Shown: piece by piece, positions 8,190-15,775 of the stretch
How positions within the stretch are numbered: position 1 is the stretch's first letter
Layout of the letters: the number at the start of each line of letters is the position of its first letter
Assembly: GCA_033720695.1 (NCBI GenBank)
Contig: JAWWCA010000067.1
Span: forward strand, 1 to 15,775
Source of the DNA: DATGQT01 sp033720695
GTDB lineage: Bacteria; Bacteroidota; Rhodothermia; Rhodothermales; Rubricoccaceae
DNA length: 15,775 nucleotides
Reading direction: 5' to 3'
Notes under the pieces: model-generated
Told to the model about the DNA's origin: nothing
What the model saw: only the letters and a program-made list of their open reading frames with translations
The model's database searches: none
Program-made: the position numbers and the translations under genes

Positions 8190-9446
8190 ATGCCCGTCCC
8201 AGACCCTCCCGTCCGACCCGCCCCGACAGAGAACGGCGCCGATCCGGAGCCGGGAGGCTGTCCCAACTGCGGAGGCGCGCTCGTGGCGGACTACTGCGCC
8301 GGGTGCGGGCAGAAGCGGGCCCCCCTCCGCCAGCCGGTCCACCACTTCGTCGCCGAGTCGATCGTCGAGTACTTCGGCGTGGACGGGCGGCTGTGGCGCT
8401 CGCTTGGCCTCCTGCTCTTCCGGCCCGGGCGGCTGACGCAGGCCTACGTCGAGGGGCGACGCGCCCGCTATCTCCGGCCGCTGCGGCTCTACCTCACCGC
8501 CACGCTCCTCTTCTTCTTCCTCCTCTCCGTCCTCGACCCCGTCGAGAGGCTGGGAGAGGCGATGATGCCGGACGACGCCGTCCTGGACTCGACTGTCGCC
8601 GTCGGCGCGCGCCTCGCCTCGCTCGACTCGGTGCTCGCCGCGAGGGCGCAGCGGGAGCAGCGCTGGGTGCTCCAGGCCGACTCCCTCCGCGACGCCCTCG
8701 GCACGGCCGCCACCGACAGCCTCGGCGTGGTGACGGGCAGGGAGGGGGCGGCAGGAGCGCTGGAAGCGCTGGAGGCAGCCCTCGACGAGGTCGAGGGCGA
8801 CATCGAGGACGCCCGCGATGCCGCCTCGCAGCGGCGCCTCCGACGGCTCGTGTGGGAGCGCGACCTCCTCGCCACGTGGCCGGCCGACAGCCTCGTGGAG
8901 CCCCGCCGGCTCGAAGAGGCCGCCGAGATCCTCTTCCCCGACGGTGGCAACGACATCAACGTGGGCCTCCCCGCGTGGATGCCGACGAGCGGCCCCGTCG
9001 AGCGCCTCAAGGAGGCCCGCACTGACGAGGAGGGATTCGTGGCGCTCATGGACTACCTCCGCGCCGCGCTTTCGCAGCTCCCGACGGTGCTGTTCCTCCT
9101 CCTGCCGGTGTTCGCCCTGCTGCTCAAGGCGGTCTACGTCCGGCGGGGCTGGTACTACAGCGAGCACCTCGTCTTCGCCCTCCACACGCACGCGTTCGCG
9201 TTCCTCGTCTTCGCGTTCCTGGCCGTCCTGCTCGGCGTCACCGGGGGGACGTGGTGGTCGCTCGCGCTCGCCCAGGTCCTGCTCCTGGTGATCCCCGTCT
9301 ACTTCTTCGTCGCCCAGAAACGCGTGTACGGGCAAGGCTGGATCAAGACCGGTGTCAAGGCGATCCTCCTGGGATGGGTCTACGGAGGGATGATCCTCGT
9401 CATGGGCCTCACGCTCGCCCTCGTGCTGGCCGCCATCTGGGGGTAG
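8190..9446 (+). CDS. DUF3667-type zinc-ribbon membrane protein
   Basis: Membrane protein of 418 residues, function unknown. An N-terminal zinc ribbon is formed by Cys24-x2-Cys27 and Cys36-x2-Cys39 (CPNCGGALVADYCAGCGQK), followed by the conserved stretch HHFVAESIVEYFGVDGRLWRS (51-71) and GRLTQAYVEGRRARYLRPLRLY, which mark the DUF3667 family. A first helix spans 100-115. Residues 118-290 are a long, charged, mostly helical stretch rich in Ala, Glu, Arg and Leu that looks like a coiled coil outside the membrane. The remaining helices lie at about 295-315, 327-350, 355-375 and 387-415, with YYSEHLVFALHTHAF (322-336) carrying three histidines. The zinc ribbon should face the cytosol. Product is larger than DUF3667 members I know of because of the central helical part. 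A 28-base palindrome follows the stop. Confidence 0.85.
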   Translation: MPVPDPPVRPAPTENGADPEPGGCPNCGGALVADYCAGCGQKRAPLRQPVHHFVAESIVEYFGVDGRLWRSLGLLLFRPGRLTQAYVEGRRARYLRPLRLYLTATLLFFFLLSVLDPVERLGEAMMPDDAVLDSTVAVGARLASLDSVLAARAQREQRWVLQADSLRDALGTAATDSLGVVTGREGAAGALEALEAALDEVEGDIEDARDAASQRRLRRLVWERDLLATWPADSLVEPRRLEEAAEILFPDGGNDINVGLPAWMPTSGPVERLKEARTDEEGFVALMDYLRAALSQLPTVLFLLLPVFALLLKAVYVRRGWYYSEHLVFALHTHAFAFLVFAFLAVLLGVTGGTWWSLALAQVLLLVIPVYFFVAQKRVYGQGWIKTGVKAILLGWVYGGMILVMGLTLALVLAAIWG

Positions 9447-9463
9447 GGCCGCCCGGAACGCAC

Positions 9464-9491
9464 GCAGGGGCGTCCGGCCGGACGCCCCTGC
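9464..9491. terminator. Bidirectional terminator-like perfect palindrome
   Basis: A 28-base perfect palindrome with 14-base arms starting GCAGGGGCGTCCGG, centred on GGCC, lies between the convergent DUF3667 and pckA genes (17 bases after one stop, 25 before the other). It would form a very stable hairpin in RNA from either strand. Only a short ATGTTTC follows on the plus strand, so a full T tract is missing; in such GC-rich genomes strong hairpins without T tracts often serve as terminators. The position supports termination for both genes. Confidence 0.75.
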
Positions 9492-9516
9492 ATGTTTCGA
9501 GAGGAGGGCGTGCGAT

Positions 9517-11130
<1,614 letters not shown>

Positions 11131-11173
11131 GGGAGGCCGCTGGGCGGGGGCGCACGAGAGTGGAAATCGACCC

Positions 11174-11181
11174 CTAAGGTA
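11174..11181 (-). promoter_or_regulatory. Candidate -7 box upstream of pckA
   Basis: The minus strand reads TACCTTAG, one mismatch from TAnnTTTG, 43 bases before the pckA ATG and one of the few A/T-containing spots in the region. The CCCCTAGGGG palindrome lies just upstream of it, at about the position of a -33 element, where a regulator could block or recruit polymerase. Confidence 0.4.
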
Positions 11182-11190
11182 AGCCGACGG

Positions 11191-11275
11191 CCCCTAGGGG
11201 CGCCCTTGAAGTTCGGCTGAGGAGCCCCCGTAGGGGCGGGGAGAGCGGTCCCCGGGGGCGTGGGGCCCCGCGGGG
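11191..11275. repeat. Cluster of G/C-block palindromes between pckA and the GWxTD gene
   Basis: Within 85 bases of the divergent region are CCCCTAGGGG (11191-11200), CCCC-GTA-GGGG (11226-11236), CCCCGGGG (11250-11257), GGGGCCCC (11262-11269) and, overlapping it, CCCCGCGGGG (11266-11275). The first two share a similar TA-bearing centre. In so GC-rich a sequence C and G runs are common, but this density is not seen in the other intergenic gaps here. They may be operator half-sites or leader hairpins for one or both genes. Confidence 0.4.
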
Positions 11276-11281
11276 AGCCTT

Positions 11282-11289
11282 TATCTTGT
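11282..11289 (+). promoter_or_regulatory. Candidate -7 box upstream of the GWxTD gene
   Basis: TATCTTGT resembles the TATCTTTG box before pdhA, with the last two bases swapped, and ends 48 bases before the ATG at 11338. The surrounding sequence (TTATCTTGTCCCGCCC against GTATCTTTGCGCCCCG at pdhA) is similar overall, which supports a shared promoter type. Confidence 0.4.
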
Positions 11290-11337
11290 CCCGCCCACGG
11301 CGTACGCTGTCCCTCCTCCCGTACCCTCCCCGACCCC

Positions 11338-12738
11338 ATGACCCCCAGGACCCTCGTCGCGCTCGTCGCCCTCGGCCTCGGCTGGGGCGCCGCCGCGCAG
11401 GAGCTCCCCGTCGACCTCGACCTCGACCACGCCGCCTTCCACTACGGCGACGGCGAGAGCCTCCTCGAGCTCTACCTCTCCGTCGGCGCTGCCTCGCTCG
11501 ACTACCGGGACGAGGAGACCCAGTTCGTGGCCGCGCTCCCGGTCGCCTTCGCCCTCCGGCCCGTCGCCGCCGGGGCGCCCGACGGCGCCAGCGACGACGT
11601 CGTCGTCTCCGAGGAGGCCGAGCTCCGCTTCGCCGTCGCCGACACGACCGCGCTCGGCGACGGGCAGTACTTCGTCGAGCTGTTCCGGATGGCCGTGCCG
11701 CCGGGCGAGTACGACCTCGACCTCACGGTGCCCCCGGAGGAGGGGCGCGACGAGCTCCGCCTCAGCGTCGAGCTGACGGTCCCCGCGTTCGCCCAGGCCG
11801 GGCGGGCGACGGTCTCGGACGTCACGCTAGCCTCCAGCGTCCGCCAGGGCGAGGCCGAGGCCCGGTTCTACAAGAACGGGCTCATCGTCGTCCCCAACCC
11901 CGGCGGCCTCTTCGGCGGCGACCAGAGCCAGGTCTACTACTACGCCGAGGCCTACGGCCTCCCCGAGGCCACCGACCGGGAAGCGTACACGCTGTTCTCG
12001 TTCCTCAGCGAGTCGGGCCGGCCCGAGCCCATCGAGGGCTTCCAGCGGCGGACCGCGCGGGCCGTCCGCGCCCCCGACGTCCTCGTGGGCGGCTTCGACG
12101 TGGCGGCCCTCCCGTCGGGCTCGTACTTCCTCCACCTCGTCCTCCTCGACGACAACAACGAGGCGCTCGCCGAGCAGACCAAGCGGTTCTTCATCTTCAA
12201 CCCCGGCGTCGAGCGCCCGACGGTGGCCGTCGACGAGGGGATCGAGAGCAGCCTCTACGCCGTGATGGGGGAGGAGGAGATCGAGGACAACCTCCGCCAC
12301 GCCCGCGTCATCGCCACGCAGCAGGAGATCGCCCAGATGCGCCGGCTCCCGGACGTCGACGCCAAGCGCAGCTTCCTCGCCGAGTTCTGGCGCCGCCGCG
12401 ACACCGACGGCAACCCCAACGAGAACGAGGCCCGGCGGTCGTTCTACGAGCGGCTCCGCTACGCCGAGGACCGCTACGCGACGGCCTTCCTGGAGGCCTA
12501 CGAGGTGGACCGCGGCCGCATCCTCCTCCGCTACGGCTACCCCTCCGAGGTGGACCCCCGCCCGTTCTCGGCCGAGCTCCTCCCGCACGAGATCTGGACC
12601 TACGAGAACTTGCCGGGCCAGGGCCGCGCCCTCTTCGTCTTCGCCGACCGCGACGGGACCGACGAGTACGAGCTCATCCACTCCACCGTCACCGGCGAGG
12701 TCTCGCTGCCCAACTGGGAGCAGCAGCTCCGGCAGTGA
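11338..12738 (+). CDS. GWxTD domain-containing secreted protein
   Basis: A 466-residue exported protein. Residues 1-20 are a signal peptide (AAA before Gln21). The middle (25-290) looks beta-rich, with extracytoplasmic strand patterns such as YFVELFRMAVPPGEYDLDL and SGSYFLHLVLLDDNNEAL. The C-terminal domain (about 305-460) matches the GWxTD family, known mainly from Bacteroidota and relatives: FLAEFWRRRDTDGNPNENE (346-364), FYERLRYAEDRYA (369-381), DRGRILLRYGYPSEVD (391-406), EIWTYENLPG and FADRDGTDEYELIHS. The naming motif itself is changed, reading AYEVD at 387-391 instead of G-W-x-T-D. Family function is not established. ATG at 11338 begins the signal peptide. The stop overlaps the GTG start of the next gene by four bases, so the two are co-transcribed and probably translationally coupled. 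Confidence 0.88.
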   Translation: MTPRTLVALVALGLGWGAAAQELPVDLDLDHAAFHYGDGESLLELYLSVGAASLDYRDEETQFVAALPVAFALRPVAAGAPDGASDDVVVSEEAELRFAVADTTALGDGQYFVELFRMAVPPGEYDLDLTVPPEEGRDELRLSVELTVPAFAQAGRATVSDVTLASSVRQGEAEARFYKNGLIVVPNPGGLFGGDQSQVYYYAEAYGLPEATDREAYTLFSFLSESGRPEPIEGFQRRTARAVRAPDVLVGGFDVAALPSGSYFLHLVLLDDNNEALAEQTKRFFIFNPGVERPTVAVDEGIESSLYAVMGEEEIEDNLRHARVIATQQEIAQMRRLPDVDAKRSFLAEFWRRRDTDGNPNENEARRSFYERLRYAEDRYATAFLEAYEVDRGRILLRYGYPSEVDPRPFSAELLPHEIWTYENLPGQGRALFVFADRDGTDEYELIHSTVTGEVSLPNWEQQLRQ

Positions 12739-13355
12739 GCGCCCGCGTCGTCCGGACTGACGCGGCAGGCGTGGCTGCAGCCGCCGAGGTCGTGCGCGCC
12801 GGCCGCGTCCTGCTCTACCCGACGGAGACGGTCTACGGCCTCGGCGGCGACCCCTTCGCGCACCGCGTCGTGGCGCGGATCCGCCGGCTCAAGGGCCGCG
12901 ACGCCGACAAGCCCATGCTGGCCCTCACCGACGCGTGGGCGCGCGTGGACGCCTGGCTGACGGGGCGGACGGCGGTGCACGAGCGGCTGATGGCGTTCGA
13001 GGGCCCGCTGACGATCTTGTTCGAGGCCGGCCCCGGCGCGCCGCCGGGCCTCGTGGGGCCGGAGGGGTGGGTCGGGGTGCGGCGGACGGCGGATCCGTTC
13101 TGCCGAGCCGTTATTGCAACGAGCCAGACCCCCCTCGTCTCGACCTCGGCCAACCCCGCCGGAGGCCCCGCCCCGTCACGCTTCGACGACGTCGCCCCCG
13201 CGCTCCTCGACGGGGTGGACCTCGCCGTGGACGCGGGAGCCCCGCTCTCAGGCGCCCCTTCGACGGTCGTGCACGTGGCGGGGGAGGAGGTGGTCGTCCT
13301 GAGGGAGGGGGCGGCAGACGCGGCGACCGTGCGGCGGGCCGCGGCGGGGGGCTAA
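12735..13355 (+). CDS. tsaC: L-threonylcarbamoyladenylate synthase (YrdC/Sua5 family)
   Basis: Cytosolic enzyme making threonylcarbamoyl-AMP from threonine, bicarbonate and ATP, the first step of t6A37 formation on ANN-decoding tRNAs. The 206 residues cover one YrdC domain without the extra Sua5 C-terminal domain. Visible: LLYPTETVYGLGGDPF (26-41), the nucleotide-binding KGRDADKPM (53-61, Lys53, Arg55, Lys59), FEGPLTILF (88-96), VGVRRTADPFCRA (113-125) and VSTSANPAGGP (135-145) with Ser138 and Asn140. The start is the GTG at 12735, overlapping the previous stop as GTGA; no ATG lies near and the family N-terminus fits. The symbol is given by domain content; the longer Sua5 form is excluded by length. 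Coupling to a GWxTD gene has no evident functional reason and may reflect compact packing. Confidence 0.93.
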   Translation: MSARVVRTDAAGVAAAAEVVRAGRVLLYPTETVYGLGGDPFAHRVVARIRRLKGRDADKPMLALTDAWARVDAWLTGRTAVHERLMAFEGPLTILFEAGPGAPPGLVGPEGWVGVRRTADPFCRAVIATSQTPLVSTSANPAGGPAPSRFDDVAPALLDGVDLAVDAGAPLSGAPSTVVHVAGEEVVVLREGAADAATVRRAAAGG

Positions 13356-13592
13356 GGGGAGGCGGAGCGGCAGACCCGGGAGGGTCGATGCGGAGGAGCG
13401 TTGCTCCGTGTGGGGGCCGCCATCCCAGACTCGGCCGTTCGTAGGGACGCGGTCGAGGATGTTCGGCGTTTGTGCAGGCACGTTATCTGGAATCGACGGG
13501 CTACTCAGAGGCGGTTGCGCCTTGATGTAGGGTCCAATAGACTCCTGAGGCGTCGGCCAATTCACGGCTGCCGTGGCACGCATAGCCGACGT

Positions 13593-13655
13593 CCAGTCCG
13601 CTTAGCTAATGGTTATTCCGCACTCTTGATAAGTGCGGCTGGCACGACGGACTGG
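13593..13655. repeat. Nested perfect hairpin in the intergenic gap
   Basis: An outer 8-base perfect stem, CCAGTCCG (13593-13600) with CGGACTGG (13648-13655), encloses an inner 7-base perfect stem, CCGCACT (13618-13624) with AGTGCGG (13632-13638), with a seven-base loop CTTGATA. The segments between stems are A/T-richer (17 bases on the left, 9 on the right). The two-level fold suggests a structured RNA or a folding DNA site. Strand is unknown. Confidence 0.4.
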
Positions 13656-13696
13656 GTACGACGAAGCCGCGCCACCCGTATGTCAGCCGTAAGTCC

Positions 13697-13704
13697 TATG
13701 TTTA
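13697..13704 (+). promoter_or_regulatory. Candidate -7 box upstream of the secreted unknown protein
   Basis: TATGTTTA differs from TAnnTTTG only in the last base, 55 bases before the ATG at 13760. No TTG -33 element is evident upstream. Confidence 0.4.
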
Positions 13705-13759
13705 CATCACTCGGATCAGTCAGGCCGATCCCGTTCACTCCGCCCCACGAGGTGCTCTC

Positions 13760-14329
13760 ATGAAAACAAGACTCGCTCTTCCAGGTGCCCTCCTCTCCTT
13801 CGCTCTCCTGTCATCGTCCCCGGCATTCGGACAGACCCCAGCCGCCGACGCCCCCGGTATCGACGACCCCATCGCTTACGCAGAAAGCGCCGGGATCCCC
13901 GAGATCGCCGCGGAGGCCACCATCCTCGACGCGGAAGGCAACGTCCTCCGCGAAGGCACGAGCGAGTGGACGTGCATCGCCATGCCGGACGCCCCGATGT
14001 GCGTGGACCCGCAGTGGATGGCCCTAGTGGGCGCCCTCATGAGCGGAGACGAAACGTTCGAGGCAACCGAGGTTGGGATCTCCTACATGCTCCGTGGCGA
14101 CGCCGGGGCGAGCAACACCGACCCCTTCGCCGCTGGGCCCACGCCGGACAACGAGTGGGTGGTGACGGGGCCTCACCTCATGGTCATCTACCCCGACCCC
14201 GTGGCCTTAGCGGGGATCCCGACGGAACCGACGGGCGGCGGCCCCTATGTGATGTGGCCCGGCACCCCGTTCGCGCATGTGATGATCCCCGTCGAGGGGG
14301 ATGCGGTCAGCATGTCGGGGAGCGAGTAG
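13760..14329 (+). CDS. Conserved-looking secreted protein of unknown function
   Basis: A 189-residue product with a clear signal peptide (1-24: Lys2, Arg4, LLSFALLSSS core, AFG before Gln25), so exported. The mature part reads like a compact globular domain: an N-terminal helix around AYAESAGIPEIAAEATILD, a strand pair with GNVLREGTSEWTCIAMPDAP, cysteines at 72 and 81 that may pair, MGISYML-like strand (VGISYMLRGD, 106-113), an NTDPFA loop (119-124), TGPHLMVIYPDP (136-147) and GPYVMWPGTPFAHVMIPV near the end. The sequence has the feel of a conserved uncharacterised family, from memory, but I can name no domain or function. ATG at 13760 starts the signal peptide. Codon use includes more A- and T-ending codons (ACA, TCA, GCA) than the genes to its left, so it may be accessory. 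Single gene, 184 bases before the next. Confidence 0.85.
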   Translation: MKTRLALPGALLSFALLSSSPAFGQTPAADAPGIDDPIAYAESAGIPEIAAEATILDAEGNVLREGTSEWTCIAMPDAPMCVDPQWMALVGALMSGDETFEATEVGISYMLRGDAGASNTDPFAAGPTPDNEWVVTGPHLMVIYPDPVALAGIPTEPTGGGPYVMWPGTPFAHVMIPVEGDAVSMSGSE

Positions 14330-14513
14330 TGATTACACGGGGAGGCTAATCCCTCTCGCATCGCCGGTGCGGTATAGCTCGCGGCTGCACTCCGACGCAG
14401 GGCTTCACGGTTTCGCTCCGTTCGAGCAGCAGTGTTTCCTTGCCTCGTACAATCGCTGCACTGCCCTGTGCGGGTGAGCAGCTGATCGTTACACCCCCCA
14501 ACCCATCCTCGCG
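14330..14513. other. Intergenic region without a recognised element
   Basis: I see no gene, strong terminator hairpin or clear promoter box in these 184 bases. A minus-strand reading frame entering from the right end of the window covers part of it but has no protein-like pattern. The promoter of the following membrane protein should lie here. Confidence 0.4.
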
Positions 14514-15098
14514 TTGACCGCGTTCGAATACGTCATCCCCCTCGTATCGGTCGTCGTAGGAGTCGCCATCGCCGACATCGCGGGGAGCCTTCACCTCCTG
14601 CTCCAGAACCGGGGCCGTATCACGTGGGACTGGCTTGCGCTCGCCACCGCTTTCCTGGCCCTCCTCCTCCTCCTCCTCTCGTGGTGGTCGTTCTACAACC
14701 TCGACTACGGCGAGACCGTGCTGTTCACGTCGCTCGTCGGCTTCGCAGGCGTCTGCGCCGTCCTGATCACGCTCTACCTGCTCGCCGCTGCGTCGCTCCC
14801 GAGTTCCGTGCCGGAGGAGGGGCTGGACCTCAGCGAGTTCTACCTCTCCAACGCCGGGTACTTCTGGACGCTCGCGGCCATAGCGATGGTGTTGATCGCG
14901 GGGATGGGGACGGCACGACGGGTGTTGGCCGGCGGTGGGGTGGGCGATCAGGCCTGGGTTCCGGTCATCGTGTCTACGGTGGTGTTCGTCGTGCTCGCCA
15001 GAACGAAGCGGCGGTGGGTCCACGCCACCGTCGTTGGGCTTCTCGGTGCGGTCTTGCTCCTCGTCGGCCTCAGCACCCGAGTGCTCGGGGCGGTTTAA
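14514..15098 (+). CDS. Six-helix integral membrane protein of unknown function
   Basis: A 194-residue protein that is mostly membrane. Predicted helices by hydrophobicity: about 6-29, 38-61, 68-94, 114-131, 147-163 and 169-189. Between helices 1 and 2 is a short positively charged loop (QNRGRITWDW), and SWWSFYNLDYG follows helix 2; a first-helix pattern of FEYV..L.S...G.AIAD...SLH..L plus the WDW and WWSF motifs recalls a group of uncharacterised bacterial membrane proteins, so the fold is likely conserved. The start is TTG at 14514: no ATG or GTG lies near, and TAFEYVIPL matches where I expect this family to begin. No enzymatic motif is visible. It is followed after 49 bases by another membrane-anchored gene on the same strand and may share its transcript. 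Confidence 0.8.
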   Translation: MTAFEYVIPLVSVVVGVAIADIAGSLHLLLQNRGRITWDWLALATAFLALLLLLLSWWSFYNLDYGETVLFTSLVGFAGVCAVLITLYLLAAASLPSSVPEEGLDLSEFYLSNAGYFWTLAAIAMVLIAGMGTARRVLAGGGVGDQAWVPVIVSTVVFVVLARTKRRWVHATVVGLLGAVLLLVGLSTRVLGAV

Positions 15099-15147
15099 CC
15101 CCCTGGGATGCGGCTCTTGAGATGAAACCATCTGAATCTCCCTTCTC

Positions 15148-15775
15148 ATGATTCTCCGCCGCGTCGCCCAGCACGTCCGCGAGCAGAACTGGACGGCGAT
15201 CGGGATCGACTTCCTGATCGTGGTCGTCGGTGTGTTCGTCGCCATTGAGGTGTCAGAGTGGAAGTCTGACCGGGCGACGCAGGCGCGTGCCGAGATGTTC
15301 ACCTCCCGTCTCACGGACGACTTACGCCGCGAAGCGTGGGGGTATGAATACGTGGTCGCCTACACCAGGGAGGTCCTCGCCAATGCTGAGGTGGCGGTGG
15401 CCGGAGCGTCGGGCGACGAAACGATCTCAGACGAGGCGTTTCTGGTGGGTGCCTACCGCGCAACGCAGTACAGGTCCTATTCGCGGAGGCAGTCCACCTA
15501 CGAGGAACTGGTCTCGACAGGAGACATCGGCCTCATTACGGACGACACGCTGCGCGCCGCAGCGACCCTGTTGAACAACAGTCGCGTCATCGATACCATT
15601 ACCGAAGACGGGCGCACGTCCGAGTACAGGAGGGTGTTTCGGCGGCGGGTCCCCGCAGATGTTCAGCGCGTGCTCCTGGCGTCCTGTGGCGACCGCTACG
15701 TGGAGCCGCTCGACTTCCAGGGGATCGTCGGATCACTGGACTACGCGTGCGACCTCGACCTCGCCGCCGACCGGA
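15148..15775 (+). CDS. Single-helix membrane protein, DUF6090-like, partial
   Basis: The gene runs off the window; 209 codons are present. The N-terminus has a basic amphipathic stretch (ILRRVAQHVREQN), then one transmembrane helix (about 17-36, TAIGIDFLIVVVGVFVAIEV) and SEWKSDR. This pattern of a short basic start, one helix ending in (I/V)xVxxW and then a long soluble helical domain is typical of uncharacterised DUF6090-type proteins. The soluble part has alpha-helical segments (RAEMFTSRLTDDLRREAWGY, STYEELVSTGDIGLITDDTL, 118-137) and two cysteines near the end of the visible part. Function unknown. ATG at 15148 is the natural start of the family. The gap before it contains a small AGATG/CATCT stem (15120-15133). 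Codon choice is again looser than in the housekeeping genes on the left. Confidence 0.75.
   Translation, partial: MILRRVAQHVREQNWTAIGIDFLIVVVGVFVAIEVSEWKSDRATQARAEMFTSRLTDDLRREAWGYEYVVAYTREVLANAEVAVAGASGDETISDEAFLVGAYRATQYRSYSRRQSTYEELVSTGDIGLITDDTLRAAATLLNNSRVIDTITEDGRTSEYRRVFRRRVPADVQRVLLASCGDRYVEPLDFQGIVGSLDYACDLDLAADR

Larger units (their letters stand above)
13356..13759. other. 404-base gap without a convincing gene
   Basis: No reading frame here looks like a protein: a 120-codon plus-strand frame (13401-13763) starts at a TTG, has no recognisable domain and an arginine-rich non-protein-like composition. The sequence is visibly less GC-rich than the left 13 kb. It holds a short GGAGC/GCTCC stem with a three-base loop (13395-13407) 40 bases after the tsaC stop, possibly a terminator without a T tract; a nested double hairpin (13593-13655); and a -7-like box before the next gene (13697-13704). 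It may contain an unannotated RNA or remnants of a lost gene. Confidence 0.5.

Noticed and set aside
13594..13660. tRNA gene or fragment suggested by a 7-base CTTGATA loop on a 5-base stem (anticodon-like TGA)
   Set aside because: Position 37 would be T rather than a purine, there is no GTTC T arm and no matching acceptor stem or D arm.
13450..13660. Integron attC site in the intergenic gap
   Set aside because: Though folded and near unknown genes, it lacks paired RYYYAAC and GTTRRRY core sites at its ends, and no integrase is visible.
13401..13763. 120-codon plus-strand frame in the 404-base gap
   Set aside because: TTG start, arginine-rich non-protein-like sequence, no recognisable motif, and it overlaps the proposed promoter of the next gene.
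14346..15314. 322-codon minus-strand frame opposite the six-helix membrane protein
   Set aside because: The plus strand encodes a clear membrane protein with well-spaced helices; the minus translation is charged low-complexity sequence.

Overview
The window is very GC-rich DNA from what looks like a member of the Rhodothermota/Bacteroidota side of the tree, for example a Rubricoccaceae-like marine Rhodothermia. The evidence is a TonB-dependent receptor with an N-terminal carboxypeptidase-regulatory-like domain, a GWxTD-domain protein, a DUF3667 zinc-ribbon membrane protein, almost no Shine-Dalgarno sequences before the starts, and recurring upstream boxes close to the Bacteroidota -7 consensus TAnnTTTG. 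The exact lineage is inference.

Layout. The left end (minus strand) holds the first 223 codons of a TonB-dependent receptor, NADP-isocitrate dehydrogenase (icd), and a DPM1-like polyprenol-phosphate glycosyltransferase. A divergent promoter region then leads into a plus-strand pyruvate dehydrogenase operon: E1 alpha (pdhA), E1 beta (pdhB) and E2 (pdhC). A calcineurin-like phosphoesterase follows. A small secreted protein converges on it and shares a CTAG stop with it. Next is a DUF3667 membrane protein, separated by a 28-base perfect palindrome (probable bidirectional terminator) from ATP-type PEP carboxykinase (pckA, minus). A palindrome-rich divergent region separates pckA from a two-gene unit, a GWxTD protein overlapping an L-threonylcarbamoyladenylate synthase gene by four bases. 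After a 404-base gap without a convincing gene, the right end has three poorly characterised genes with looser codon use: a secreted protein, a six-helix membrane protein, and a partial single-helix membrane protein resembling the DUF6090 group.

How the genes work together. Isocitrate dehydrogenase, the pyruvate dehydrogenase E1/E2 components and PEP carboxykinase form a central-carbon cluster around the pyruvate, PEP and acetyl-CoA node and the TCA cycle, although they are at least three transcription units. The E3 subunit (dihydrolipoyl dehydrogenase) is not in the window. The remaining genes serve the envelope (receptor, glycosyltransferase, DUF3667, secreted proteins), phosphodiester hydrolysis and tRNA t6A modification.

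Most unusual points: a histone H1-like Lys/Ala-rich tail on PDH E1 alpha; a REP-like imperfect inverted repeat between pdhA and pdhB; a string of G/C-block palindromes in the pckA/GWxTD intergenic region; and a nested hairpin in the 404-base gap. I found no CRISPR array, insertion sequence, rRNA or complete tRNA, and no clearly new multi-gene system.
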